From positions 338,111 through 402,110 of the forward strand of contig WGLS01000004.1 in NCBI GenBank assembly GCA_016125455.1: a stretch of 64,000 nt of DNA, read 5' to 3'. Of the stretch, positions 17,730 to 27,037 are shown piece after piece. The notes under the pieces are model-generated. The model was given only the letters and a program-made list of their open reading frames with translations, made no database searches and was not told where the DNA came from. Both the position numbers and the translations under genes were made by a program. Source of the stretch: Alphaproteobacteria bacterium (GTDB lineage: Bacteria; Pseudomonadota; Alphaproteobacteria; Caulobacterales; Parvularculaceae). How positions within the stretch are numbered: the stretch's first letter is position 1; the number at the start of each line of letters is the position of its first letter.

Positions 17730-19142
17730 CTATTGTGACAGTGCGATATCCTTGAGGCTTCTGGCGACCCCGTCAAAGGCGGCGATCAACTTGGACGGAT
17801 CATCCGCATCAAAATAGTTTTCCGTCGTCGACGCGCACTTTTCCAGCATGTTCTTTGTGCTGGCGTCGGAAACTTCAAAAGCGATCGTGTAGATGACGAT
17901 CCCGTCGTCCTTGATCTTCTTGCACAGCGCTTCGGTCTTGGCGTCCGCGCTGGCGCGGGCATTTGAATTGTGCAGCGGATAGTTGGCGGACTTCGTGTTC
18001 TCGCCATCGGTCATCAGAATCAGCGCCTTCATGGAGCGCTGAGCCCGCGCGTCGGCGTAGGTCAACCCTTCGTCAAAGGGCGCAAACGAGGATAGCACGC
18101 GCCGGCCCCATGCAAGACCCGCTGGAATATAGGTGTACCCGTCGGCGCTCATCGCGCTGATCTTTCCCTCGATCGCCGCAAGGTTGTCTGTCAGCGGCAG
18201 GATTTCCTCGCCGCACCGGATGTCCAGAAGACCCGGCACCTGACTGACGTCATAATCCCCGTCGGTCTCGTCGCGGACGCTGTCGCGAGAGCCGACGCAG
18301 CCGCGCCATTGCCGGGTCGTCGTCCGCCATTCGCAACGCTCGACTGGCTCGCCCCGGTTGACGTCGCAGGTGCGCCGCTCGCATGGGTAAGAAGTCGTCA
18401 CGCCGTCGCGGGTGCGCGTGCAGGTATCGGTTTCGGTCCGGCAATTCGTCTCGGTCCGGTCCGGATAGGTGTTGCGACACTGGTATTCCGTCGTCGTCTC
18501 GTCAGCGGGCGCATTGAGCCAGGTCGCGCCGCGACGGGACAGGCCCACATTTACGTAGTTTGCAAACGGAACAAGTCCGACCTTGACATTCTCCGCGTCG
18601 GTGAGGAGGTCGCGCGCAAGATTGCCCGAAGCGGTCTTGAGCGTTGAAAGCTTGGCGCCCTCCATGGAGCCCGTGTTGTCGAGAGCCATGACGACTTCGA
18701 GCGCGCGGGGCGGGGAGACGGTCGCCTGAGTGACGACGCTAATGGGCATTGCCTTTGCGCCGACGATCTTGATGAAATAGGTCGGCACGCCCGTCGACAC
18801 GTTGACGGTGTAGGTATCGCTCGCCACGTCGAAGTTCAGCGTGAAATCGGCGAGGGGCACCGGCGCGACGCTCGCCATGTTCGAGTCGAACGACTTGCGG
18901 GCGATCGCCGTGGCTTCGGCGACGGTCAGGCCGATGTCGTTGAGCCGCGCTCTGGCGGCCGCCAGTACTGCGGCGTCCGCCGCTTCGGTCAGCTGGGCGC
19001 GGATGTATGCGCCGTTTGACAGGTCGACGCCAAATCCGACGGCGGCCACGAGCGGCGCCAGCATCAGGCCGAACATCATGGCGACATTGCCGCGGGTTGA
19101 CGCGCCAAACTGGTTCAGGCGGCTCGTAAGGAAAAAGAACAT
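17730..19142 (-). CDS. TadG-like protein with vWA domain and cysteine-rich insert
   Basis: The N-terminus (STRGNVAMMFGLMLAPLVAAVGFGVD) is the TadE/TadG prepilin-like hydrophobic segment that anchors Tad pilus assembly proteins. A von Willebrand factor A domain follows, with the MIDAS motif DNTGSM at 155-160 and LILMTDGEN near 375. Between them, residues 222-310 hold eight cysteines in an arginine/threonine-rich stretch (TETDTCTRTRDG, CERRTCDVNRGEPVERCEW). TadG-type proteins are envelope-located and are thought to help localise or stabilise the Flp pilus machine. No other tad gene is adjacent; a separate TadG/TadE group sits at 38295-41144. It lies 178 bases downstream of cobT. Confidence 0.82.
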   Translation of the reverse strand: MFFFLTSRLNQFGASTRGNVAMMFGLMLAPLVAAVGFGVDLSNGAYIRAQLTEAADAAVLAAARARLNDIGLTVAEATAIARKSFDSNMASVAPVPLADFTLNFDVASDTYTVNVSTGVPTYFIKIVGAKAMPISVVTQATVSPPRALEVVMALDNTGSMEGAKLSTLKTASGNLARDLLTDAENVKVGLVPFANYVNVGLSRRGATWLNAPADETTTEYQCRNTYPDRTETNCRTETDTCTRTRDGVTTSYPCERRTCDVNRGEPVERCEWRTTTRQWRGCVGSRDSVRDETDGDYDVSQVPGLLDIRCGEEILPLTDNLAAIEGKISAMSADGYTYIPAGLAWGRRVLSSFAPFDEGLTYADARAQRSMKALILMTDGENTKSANYPLHNSNARASADAKTEALCKKIKDDGIVIYTIAFEVSDASTKNMLEKCASTTENYFDADDPSKLIAAFDGVARSLKDIALSQ

Positions 19143-19320
19143 CTGTGCGCCTTTCGAACTTGAGGAACCGTCCTCAGAGGCGGAAGGTGCAAACCCGATG
19201 CCAGTTTAAGGCGTATTTTAACCTTACCTGGAAAATCCGTTATCGGCTGGCCGGCGTTGGGGCAGTTTGTGGTTAACTGAAATGCGCAAGGCGAATGGGT
19301 CGGCAGACCCGCGATCCGCA

Positions 19321-21186
19321 TCAGCGGCGCAGGCCTGCGCGTCGCGCCGGCGCCATGGCTGGCGCATCTTCGTCGAAAAGCTCGGCAAGTTTGTCGACCA
19401 TCGCGCCGCCAAGCTGTTCGGCGTCGAAAATCGTGACGGCACGGCGATAGTAGCGCGTCACGTCGTGGCCAATCCCGATGGCGAGAAGCTCCACCTGCGA
19501 ACGCGTTTCAATCTGGGCAATGACATCCCGCAGATGCCGCTCAAGGTAAGCGCCGCCGTTCGCCGATGACGTGGTGTCGTCGACGGGCGCGCCGTCAGAG
19601 ATCACCATCAGAATGCGCCGAGCCTCGGGCCGCCCAAGCAGTCGCCTGTGCGCCCAAAGCAGCGCTTCGCCATCGATGTTCTCCTTGAGCAGTCCCTCCT
19701 TCATCATCAGTCCAAGGGAATTCCGTGACCGGCGCCAGGGGGCGTCCGCCGCCTTGTAGACGACATGGCGAAGATCATTCAGACGCCCCGGCGTCGGAGG
19801 GCGACCGTCAGCGACCCATTTTTCCCTTGCCCGGCCGCCCTTCCAGGCGCGGGTCGTAAAACCGAGGATTTCGACCTTTACGCTGCACCGCTCGAGGGTT
19901 CGCGCGAGAATGTCGGCGCAGATCGCCGCGATTGAGATCGGCCGGCCGCGCATTGACCCCGAATTGTCGATGAGCAGCGTGACCACCGTGTCCCGGAAAT
20001 TCTGCTCGCGTTCCTGCTTGAATGACAGCGGCTGCATCGGGTCGACGACGATCCGGGCAAGCCGCGCTGCGTCAAGGACGCCTTCGTCAAGGTCAAATTC
20101 CCAGCTCCGGTTCTGTTGCGCCAGAAGCTTGCGCTGCAGCTTGTTCGCGAGCCTGGCCACGACCGCGTGCATATTCTCAAGCTGTCGGTCGAGCGAACGA
20201 CGCAGACGCACGAGCTCCTCCTCGTCGCAAAGGTCGATGGCGTCGGCGATCTCATCGAACTCTGTCGTGTAGGGCTTGTAGTTTTCGCCGGAATCAAATG
20301 GCCGCTCGCTCCGCGTCGCCGAAATTTTGGCGTTGTCGATCGCCCCGTCCTCGTCCTCGCCGTCAGATTCAATTTCCTGTTCAGACGTATCCTGATCATC
20401 ATTCGGGGCTTCGCCGGCCTGGGCCGGGTCGTCTTCTGGCATGTCCGCAACGCCGCTTTCATCGTTCTCGGCGTCGTCGTCATTCTCGTCGTCATTCTCG
20501 TTTTCGTTCTCCGCGGAATCTTCGCCCGGTTCAGAGCCCTCTTCATCCTCCAGGTTCAGGTCGCGGATGACGTTCCGGGCGAGCGCCGCAAAGGCGGGCT
20601 GGTCGCCTAGATTTGCGGCCCTTGCTAGCGCGTCGAGGGAGGCGCCGGCCATCTCTTCCACGGCTGCGCCATGGGCGTCGACGAGCGCCTTTGCGGCGGG
20701 CGGCGGCTCGCGACCCGTCAGTCTTTTCCGCAACAGCAGCGCCGCCACGTCAGGCAACAGCGCGGTCGCGGCGGCGGCGTCCAGCCGGCCGACGCCCTTC
20801 GCCGTAATCCGCTCATTCAGGGATGCTGCAAGGTTGTCGCCAACGCCCTTCATCGCGCGCGCGCCGATTGACTCCACGCGGGTCTTCTCCAGCGCGTTGA
20901 ACACCGCCTGGGCCTCTGACCCCTTGGGACTAAGCGATGCGTGGGCGGCGGCGTCATGATGCGCAAGCCACAGCGCGGCGCCGTCGGATTCGCCGCGGGC
21001 AATCATTGCCGCGCCGCGATCGAGGACGCGGGCGGGCAGGGGGATCTTCGCGGCGCGCCCGACCACGGACGCCTGGTCGCCGCCGAAGCTGACCTCGACG
21101 TCATCCTTCGCCGAAAGCGCGCGTGTGGTCTGAAGAAGGGCGCGCTTGAAGTGCTCTCGCGCCTGTTCCTTGGGCGTCGTCGTCAT
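19321..21186 (-). CDS. cobT: cobaltochelatase subunit CobT
   Basis: CobT is the large vWA subunit of the aerobic CobNST cobaltochelatase, which inserts cobalt into hydrogenobyrinic acid a,c-diamide during B12 synthesis. The 621-residue protein has the typical N-terminal region ([24 protein letters not shown]), a very acidic low-complexity linker at about 215-290, the [14 protein letters not shown] motif and a C-terminal vWA domain with [13 protein letters not shown] plus [12 protein letters not shown]. The family normally pairs with cobS, encoding the AAA+ partner. That gene is not adjacent here: purF lies immediately upstream. B12 synthesis in this organism therefore rests on genes outside the window. 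Confidence 0.95.
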   Translation of the reverse strand: MTTTPKEQAREHFKRALLQTTRALSAKDDVEVSFGGDQASVVGRAAKIPLPARVLDRGAAMIARGESDGAALWLAHHDAAAHASLSPKGSEAQAVFNALEKTRVESIGARAMKGVGDNLAASLNERITAKGVGRLDAAAATALLPDVAALLLRKRLTGREPPPAAKALVDAHGAAVEEMAGASLDALARAANLGDQPAFAALARNVIRDLNLEDEEGSEPGEDSAENENENDDENDDDAENDESGVADMPEDDPAQAGEAPNDDQDTSEQEIESDGEDEDGAIDNAKISATRSERPFDSGENYKPYTTEFDEIADAIDLCDEEELVRLRRSLDRQLENMHAVVARLANKLQRKLLAQQNRSWEFDLDEGVLDAARLARIVVDPMQPLSFKQEREQNFRDTVVTLLIDNSGSMRGRPISIAAICADILARTLERCSVKVEILGFTTRAWKGGRAREKWVADGRPPTPGRLNDLRHVVYKAADAPWRRSRNSLGLMMKEGLLKENIDGEALLWAHRRLLGRPEARRILMVISDGAPVDDTTSSANGGAYLERHLRDVIAQIETRSQVELLAIGIGHDVTRYYRRAVTIFDAEQLGGAMVDKLAELFDEDAPAMAPARRAGLRR

Positions 21187-21309
21187 GGCCTTCGATCAAT
21201 CAGCAAGCGCCCATAAGACGCGCTGGCGCGGCGTCGCGCAAGGGCGGCGAGGCCACGTGACGGCGGCGTGGCGCCGCAGTCGGCTGGGCGGGGACTTCAT
21301 CCGGCCCGA

Positions 21310-22893
21310 TCAACTCGGTTCGGCGAGGAACGACAACTGCTCGATGATGGCGTTGCGCTGGGCCGTGTCGCGGTCGGTCAGAGGCGTTGGATAGTCGCCA
21401 GTGAAGCAATGGTCCGTAAACGCCGGCTTGTCCTTGTCCCGGCGTCCCTTGCCAAGGGCGGCGTACAGCCCGTCAAGCGAAAGAAACGCAAGGCTGTCCG
21501 CCCCGAATTCCTCGCGCATCTCCTCTATCGACCGGTTTGCGCCAATCAGTTCTTCGTACGACGGCGTGTTGATGCCGTAAAAATCCGGATGCTGGATCGG
21601 CGGACAGGCGATGCGCAGATGCACTTCCGCCGCGCCGGCATTCTTCATCATACGAACTATCTTGACGGACGTTGTGCCGCGAACGACCGAGTCATCTATC
21701 AGAACGACCCGCTTGCCCTCGATGAGGGCGCTGTTCGGCGAATGCTTTCGCAAGACGCCCGCCTCGCGAATCCTTTGTTGCGGTTCGATGAACGTGCGGC
21801 CGACGAAGTGACTGCGGATCAACGCCATTTCATAGGGAAGGCCCGACGCCTGGGCGTACCCGATCGCCGCTGGAACCCCCGATTCCGGAATTGGCGAAAC
21901 GATGTCCGCTTCGCATGGCGCTTCGAGCGCAAGCTGGTGTCCAAGGCCCTTCCTCAGCTGGTAGACGCTCTTACCGTCTACGATGGAGTTCGGGCGCGCG
22001 AAATAGATCAGCTCGAAAATGCATGGCCTCGCTTCTTGCGACGGCGGCGCCGCGCGAAGGCTTTCAACGTCCCGGCCGCGACGGCAAATCACCACCTCGC
22101 CGGGGCGTACGTCGCGAACGAACTCAGCGCCGATCGTCTCAAGGGCGCATGTCTCGGACGCCAAAACGTGCCCGTCGCCCAGCTTGCCGAGGATCAGCGG
22201 CCGGATTCCGACGGGGTCGCGCGCGCCGATCAGCGCATCCTTGGTCAGCACCACGGTCGCGTAGGCCCCCTCGACGGCGTCAAGGCTGGCGACAAACCGG
22301 TCTTCAATTGACGCTCCCCGCGAGCGAGCCGTAAGCTGCAGGAATAATTCAGAATCCGACGTAGACTGAAAGATGCATCCTTCGCGGACGAGCCGCGATT
22401 TCAGCGTGCGGGCGTTCGACAGGTTGCCATTGTGTGCGATCGCGATGCCGCCGGCGTCGAGGTCCGCATAGAGAGGTTGCACGTTGCGAAGCAGGGTATC
22501 TCCCTGGGTCGCGTAGCGCGTGTGGCCGACTGCGCCGTCGCCGGTCAGCCGGTCGAGCGTGTCGGCCTCCGAAAAGTTGTCGGAGACAAGCCCGAGATGC
22601 CGTTCGCTGCGGAAGGTTTCCCCGTCCACGGCCGCGATGCCGGCGGCCTCCTGCCCGCGATGCTGAAGAGCGTGAAGCCCGAGCGCCGCGATCGGTCCTG
22701 CCTCAGGCACGCCGATCACGCCAAAGACGCCGCATTCCTCGTTGAGCTCGCGCGGAAACGCCGGCGCCGGCGGTCTGGCGCGCGATGCGGCGCGAAGCCG
22801 TGATGAAACCGTCTCGATCGTCGACCGGCGACGCAATCGAGACTGACCGAGGGCCCGGACGCTGTTGGAGAGCGTTGATTCAAGATCGACCAT
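21310..22893 (-). CDS. purF: amidophosphoribosyltransferase
   Basis: Catalyses the first committed step of purine synthesis, PRPP plus glutamine to phosphoribosylamine. The Ntn nucleophile is C54 in NEECGVFGV, after a basic N-terminal extension of about 53 residues that would be removed or is a long propeptide. Glutaminase motifs (LQHRGQEAAGI, GHTRYAT, AHNGNLSN) are followed by the phosphoribosyltransferase domain with VVLIDDSVVRGTTS. It closes the common alphaproteobacterial order radA-cvpA-purF but is separated from cvpA by 381 bases. Confidence 0.96.
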   Translation of the reverse strand: MVDLESTLSNSVRALGQSRLRRRSTIETVSSRLRAASRARPPAPAFPRELNEECGVFGVIGVPEAGPIAALGLHALQHRGQEAAGIAAVDGETFRSERHLGLVSDNFSEADTLDRLTGDGAVGHTRYATQGDTLLRNVQPLYADLDAGGIAIAHNGNLSNARTLKSRLVREGCIFQSTSDSELFLQLTARSRGASIEDRFVASLDAVEGAYATVVLTKDALIGARDPVGIRPLILGKLGDGHVLASETCALETIGAEFVRDVRPGEVVICRRGRDVESLRAAPPSQEARPCIFELIYFARPNSIVDGKSVYQLRKGLGHQLALEAPCEADIVSPIPESGVPAAIGYAQASGLPYEMALIRSHFVGRTFIEPQQRIREAGVLRKHSPNSALIEGKRVVLIDDSVVRGTTSVKIVRMMKNAGAAEVHLRIACPPIQHPDFYGINTPSYEELIGANRSIEEMREEFGADSLAFLSLDGLYAALGKGRRDKDKPAFTDHCFTGDYPTPLTDRDTAQRNAIIEQLSFLAEPS

Positions 22894-23274
22894 GTTCCCT
22901 CAACCCTCCGGCATGCCGCCCCGTCCCGGCCACCCATTCAACATATGCCCCTGAAGGGGGATGGGGCGCTCGCGCCGGCGCGCCGATTGCGTATCCGGGC
23001 GCGCCTCGTGCGCGCGAGCGACCGCTGTCTAGCGAGGCGCAGCGCGCGCGTCGACACAAAATGGTCGACGCCAAAAAGGCATTCGAGCCGGCGTGACCGT
23101 CGCGCAAACGGTCCAGCACGCGCGGTGTCCAAGACGCCGCGTCGCTCACGTTGGCCATTTCCACCCACACTAACTGGTCAACGACAAGGCGACCTTGAGG
23201 ACGATCGCCGCAGTCTCGCGTATTTGTGATCGAACGGATGCGGCGCGCTTGCCGGCAAGGCATGCGCCGACAGA
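22894..23274. other. 381-base gap between cvpA and purF with an inverted repeat at 23048-23071
   Basis: I find no credible gene in this stretch. A reading frame crosses it on the minus strand, but its product is arginine-rich and has no recognisable motif. It does contain an inverted repeat GCGTCGAC, eight bases, GTCGACGC at 23048-23071 that could be an operator or hairpin in the purF leader. Confidence 0.4.
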
Positions 23275-23883
23275 TCACGAATCGACGTCCTGGAGAATTG
23301 CAGCTACCGCGTCCTGATCCTCAGCGCCCGCGGCGGCTTCTGCGTCCGGCTCCCGTGGCTCCTTGCCGTCATCGATCCGGCCCGTCCGCGCGCCATCATC
23401 TATGTTCAAGGGATCGCGCGCCGGGGCGAAGCTCTCAATTACGCCTGCTGCGCCCTTTGCAAGCGGCAGGAGGAGAGCGTTCGTAACGGCCGGCGGCCGA
23501 TTGTCAGTATCGAGATAGTAGGCGTAGCCGAGAAAGCCCAGCCCGATCAGCGCGAACGCGCGAATGAACCCGAAGGCCCCGCCGCCAATCCTGTCCGCCA
23601 TCCGCTGGCGCTCATCGAGCCGGATGCGCGAGACCAACATGGTCAGGCCAACGAGCGCGCCGAGGAAGAAGAGGCCGGCGATGACGCCGCCGGCGACCAG
23701 CGCGGTAATCGTCGAATCGCCTCGCCCGATCGCGCCTGCAATCGGCTGAGCAAGCGTGAGCCCTGCGCCGCCGCCAATGCCCAGGGCGCCAAGAGTGGCG
23801 AGCTCGGCCAGGCCGCCTCGATACGCAGCGAGCGCGACGGAAAGGCCGATCAGCACAATAATGAGCGCATCGAAACTGGTCAT
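23275..23883 (-). CDS. cvpA: CvpA-family membrane protein
   Basis: A small inner-membrane protein with about four hydrophobic helices in its first 130 residues (FDALIIVLIGLSVALAAYRGGLAEL, STITALVAGGVIAGLFFLGALVGLTMLVSRI) and a charged, Asp/Glu-rich tail. The RGGxxE and GGAFGFIRAF motifs are typical of CvpA, known for its link to colicin V production and envelope stability. It lies 45 bases after radA and before purF, a conserved gene order. I chose the start MTSFDAL over an upstream ATG four codons earlier. Confidence 0.9.
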   Translation of the reverse strand: MTSFDALIIVLIGLSVALAAYRGGLAELATLGALGIGGGAGLTLAQPIAGAIGRGDSTITALVAGGVIAGLFFLGALVGLTMLVSRIRLDERQRMADRIGGGAFGFIRAFALIGLGFLGYAYYLDTDNRPPAVTNALLLPLAKGAAGVIESFAPARDPLNIDDGARTGRIDDGKEPREPDAEAAAGAEDQDAVAAILQDVDS

Positions 23884-23928
23884 CGTGTCGACCACCCATC
23901 TTTCGCGGTTAGGCGAACTCTGCGCCGC

Positions 23929-25395
23929 TCATGCGGCGCTCTCACGACGTGCATATCGGCGATCGTCGCGGGGCTCAACCTCGTTGCGCGGGATCCGCCG
24001 CACCCAGTTGACGAGATCAGCGAGGCGACGCGCCTCGTCCAGCCTAATGCGCGGCGCCGGCCGGCGCTGGGGTTCGTCATCGGCCGGACCCGCCGGCGCA
24101 AGGGCCCGCTTGAATCCCAGCTTTTCGCCTTCCTGCAGGCGCGCATCTGCCTGCGCTGCCGGACGCACCGCGCCCGAAAGCGCGACCTCGCCAAAGAAAA
24201 GGGCGTTCGACGGCAGTGGCGCGTCGAACAGGGATGAGCACAGCGCCGCTGCCGCCGCAAGGTCGGCCGCTGGATCGACGATCCGGAGACCGCCCGCGAC
24301 ATTCAGGAAGACGTCATGCTTGCCAAGACCGAGGCCGCACCGCGCGTCCAGCACCGCGAGCAGCATTGACAGTCGTGCGCTATCCCAACCGACCACGGCG
24401 CGGCGTGGCGTCGCGAGAGAGGAAGGTGAAACAAGTGCTTGAAATTCCACAAGTATAGGTCTGGTCCCCTCGATTCCGGCGAAGACGGCTGCGCCGGGCG
24501 CTGGCGTCTCGCCAGCGCTGAGGAACAGCGAGGAGGGGTTCGCGACTTCCCGCAGGCCCCCGCCGCCCATTTCGAATACGCCGAGTTCGTGGGCCGGGCC
24601 GAAACGGTTTTTCACGGCGCGCAACAAGCGAAAGGACCGCGTCGCCTCGCTTTCGAAATAGAGGACCGCATCAACCATGTGCTCGACGACACGCGGGCCG
24701 GCAATCTGGCCGTCCTTGGTCACATGACCGACCAGTATCACCGTGGTCGACGTATTCTTTGCAAACCGGATTAGCTCCTGCGCGCAGGCGCGCACCTGGG
24801 TGACGGTGCCCGGCGCGGCTGTCGCCGTGTCAGACCAGAGCGTCTGGATCGAATCGATCACGACAATGTCGGGCCGCGATTTTTTCAGGGTCGCCAGGAT
24901 ATCGCGCAGCGAGGTGGCCGCGGCGAGGCCGACATTCGCCTTCGACAACCCAAGACGGCTCGCGCGCATGCTGATCTGAGCAATCGCCTCTTCACCGGAA
25001 ACATATACGACCCTGGCGCCGGCGTTGGCCGCCCCCGCGGCGACCTGCAACAGCAGCGTCGACTTGCCGACGCCCGGATCGCCGCCGATAAGGAGGGCCG
25101 ATCCTGGAACGAGCCCACCGCCGCACGCGCGGTCGAACTCTTTGTTCCCGGTCAGGCGCCGCGGCGCCTCGTCAGTCGCTGCGTCAAGGCCCGAGAGCTC
25201 AAGCGCCCGCCCATTGGCGCCGCCATCAACGCCGTGCGCGCCCGCCGGCGCTGCTGTCGCGGTTTCTTCCTCCAGCGAATTCCACTCGCCGCATGCGTCG
25301 CAGCGGCCCGTCCACTTCGGGTAAGTCGCCCCGCAGGACTGACAGACAAAGCTGTTCGATTGACGGGCCAATTGACCTCCGCGGGCGTCCGGCAT
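23929..25395 (-). CDS. radA: DNA repair protein RadA
   Basis: A RecA-like ATPase that promotes branch migration in recombination. It has the N-terminal four-cysteine zinc finger (FVCQSCGATYPKWTGRCDACGEW), Walker A GDPGVGKSTLLLQ, Walker B region DIVVIDSIQTLW, the RadA-specific KNRFG motif and the C-terminal Lon-like domain ending GFKRALAPAG. I chose the start at MPDARGGQ, with a further methionine 14 residues upstream possible. It is the first gene of radA-cvpA-purF. Confidence 0.96.
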   Translation of the reverse strand: MPDARGGQLARQSNSFVCQSCGATYPKWTGRCDACGEWNSLEEETATAAPAGAHGVDGGANGRALELSGLDAATDEAPRRLTGNKEFDRACGGGLVPGSALLIGGDPGVGKSTLLLQVAAGAANAGARVVYVSGEEAIAQISMRASRLGLSKANVGLAAATSLRDILATLKKSRPDIVVIDSIQTLWSDTATAAPGTVTQVRACAQELIRFAKNTSTTVILVGHVTKDGQIAGPRVVEHMVDAVLYFESEATRSFRLLRAVKNRFGPAHELGVFEMGGGGLREVANPSSLFLSAGETPAPGAAVFAGIEGTRPILVEFQALVSPSSLATPRRAVVGWDSARLSMLLAVLDARCGLGLGKHDVFLNVAGGLRIVDPAADLAAAAALCSSLFDAPLPSNALFFGEVALSGAVRPAAQADARLQEGEKLGFKRALAPAGPADDEPQRRPAPRIRLDEARRLADLVNWVRRIPRNEVEPRDDRRYARRESAA

Positions 25396-25463
25396 GTTCT
25401 CTAATTGTTCTATGTCGCGCTTCGCCCGGAAACGCAAGGGGCGGCCGCCGCATTGGCGGCGGG

Positions 25464-26933
25464 TCAGTTGATGTCAGGCAGCCGGATGGCCTTGCCGGGG
25501 TTTGCGCCTTCGATGAACCCATCGGGCGTCATGATCGCGACGCCGCCGACAATTACCCATTCAATGCCTTCGGGGGCGAGGCGGGGTTGTGCATAGGTGG
25601 CGAGGTCGAGGACGGTTGCAGGATCAAAGACGACGATGTCCGCGTCCATGCCTTCCTGAAGCCGGCCTTTTCTGGCCATCTGCGGCGCGGCGTCCTCAAG
25701 AGATTTTGCAGGCAGGTAAGACATTTTTCTTATTGCTGCGGGAAGCGACAGGCGCCCCGTCTCGCGCACATAGCGCCCGAGGACGCGCGAAAACGTCCCG
25801 GCGTCGCGCGGGTGGCCGCCGCCCTCGTCCCAGCCGCCGTCGGACGCGATTTGCGTCTCCGGATGAGCGACGCAGGCATCGACCCATTCGTCCTTCATCC
25901 AGTGAATAATGATAAGCCCGCCTTTTTCGCGGTACTTTTCGAAGCTCTCCCTCGAAAGGCGCTCGCCTGTCGCCGACCACTGATAATTCCGGAACCTCTC
26001 CTCAGGCCAGTCGCGCCAGTCGGCCCACATCTCCGAGCGGATATCGTTCATCCCCGCCGTATACGGATAACACTCGGCGGTAACCGCGACGCCAGCCGCC
26101 CGCGCAGCGTCCAACTGTTTGAGATTGCGCTCGACATAGTCGGCCGCGGAGGAGTTCAGATGACTTACATGGACCGCCGCGCCGGCAAGCAGCGCGCCAG
26201 CGATCGGTTCGTAGATGTATGCGTAGTCGCTTGTGGCATCCCACTTCCGGGGGTGCACCTGCGCCGCCCGACCGTATCTCGCCGCCAGTTCGAAGACCGC
26301 CATCACTTCGGTCATCGTTGCGCCCGGCATGTACTCAATGCCGAGGCCGACGGCGGGCGCGCCGTCTTTCAGGCCCTGCTCCACGATGGCCAGGACCGCG
26401 GCCAGCTGGTCCTTGTCGAGCGGCGCGTTTGCGATTTTCTCCAACTCGTCAGGGCCGATATTGCCGAGCTCCGCCACGCCTTTGTTAATCTTTGGCGGCG
26501 TTTCACCAAGCACAGCGAGCCGCGCGCCGCCCCAGCTCGACGAGAAGCCGTAATTGATCAGCGCTTCGCCCTTGAGGGCGGCGTAGGCCGCGGGAACGTC
26601 GTTCGCGCCTTCTTCGAAATTGAAAACTGTCGTGACCCCGTCCGCCGCCCGCAAGCGGAAAAGCTCAGGGCCCAGGACGTAAGTGTTGCGGTCAATGAAC
26701 CCCGGCGCGACGACGAGGCCTTCGGCATCGATCGCCATTGCGCCATTCAGGGGACGTTTCGAGATTTTCGCAATTGCGCCTTTCGAAATCCCCACATGAC
26801 GAACGGCATCGAGACCGGTTTCGGGATCAATGACGCGGCCGTTGTTGACGACCAATTCGTAGGTCGCCGCGGATGCGTTTGCGGCGAAACAGAATTGCGC
26901 AGCCGCCGCCGCGGCAAGCGCCATCTTCCACAT
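25464..26933 (-). CDS. secreted amidohydrolase, D-aminoacylase/D-glutamate deacylase-like
   Basis: A Sec signal (residues 1-22, ending ANASAA) precedes an amidohydrolase of the D-aminoacylase type: YELVVNNGRVIDPETGLDAVRHVGI, IDAEGLVVAPGFID, then AQVHPRKW (H227), HVSHLNSS (H258) and ASDGGW (D365). The usual HxH metal motif after GFID is missing: residues 83 and 85 are Asn and Tyr (FIDRNTYV). D-aminoacylases can work with a single zinc bound elsewhere, so activity is still possible. The substrate is uncertain. It is divergent from the carotenoid oxygenase across about 104 bases. Confidence 0.83.
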   Translation of the reverse strand: MWKMALAAAAAAQFCFAANASAATYELVVNNGRVIDPETGLDAVRHVGISKGAIAKISKRPLNGAMAIDAEGLVVAPGFIDRNTYVLGPELFRLRAADGVTTVFNFEEGANDVPAAYAALKGEALINYGFSSSWGGARLAVLGETPPKINKGVAELGNIGPDELEKIANAPLDKDQLAAVLAIVEQGLKDGAPAVGLGIEYMPGATMTEVMAVFELAARYGRAAQVHPRKWDATSDYAYIYEPIAGALLAGAAVHVSHLNSSAADYVERNLKQLDAARAAGVAVTAECYPYTAGMNDIRSEMWADWRDWPEERFRNYQWSATGERLSRESFEKYREKGGLIIIHWMKDEWVDACVAHPETQIASDGGWDEGGGHPRDAGTFSRVLGRYVRETGRLSLPAAIRKMSYLPAKSLEDAAPQMARKGRLQEGMDADIVVFDPATVLDLATYAQPRLAPEGIEWVIVGGVAIMTPDGFIEGANPGKAIRLPDIN

Positions 26934-27037
26934 TTGGTTGCCTCCCCGGCAAGCAAAGCGCGTCAGTGCCAGCAGTGGATCATTTCACGACGCGCGCGGG
27001 TTTGGTAGCCTGACGCCCACAAGAGAGGAATCGCGAG

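Noticed and set aside
21268..22311. 347-codon frame on the + strand
   Set aside because: Antisense to purF, arginine-rich and without recognisable motifs.
22880..23278. 132-codon frame filling the cvpA-purF gap
   Set aside because: Product is arginine-rich with scattered prolines, overlaps both neighbours at the ends, and has no ribosome site or motif that I can see.
25293..27008. Long open frame of 571 codons on the + strand
   Set aside because: It is antisense to the deacylase gene, whose signal peptide and amidohydrolase motifs are clear. GC-rich third positions keep the opposite strand open.
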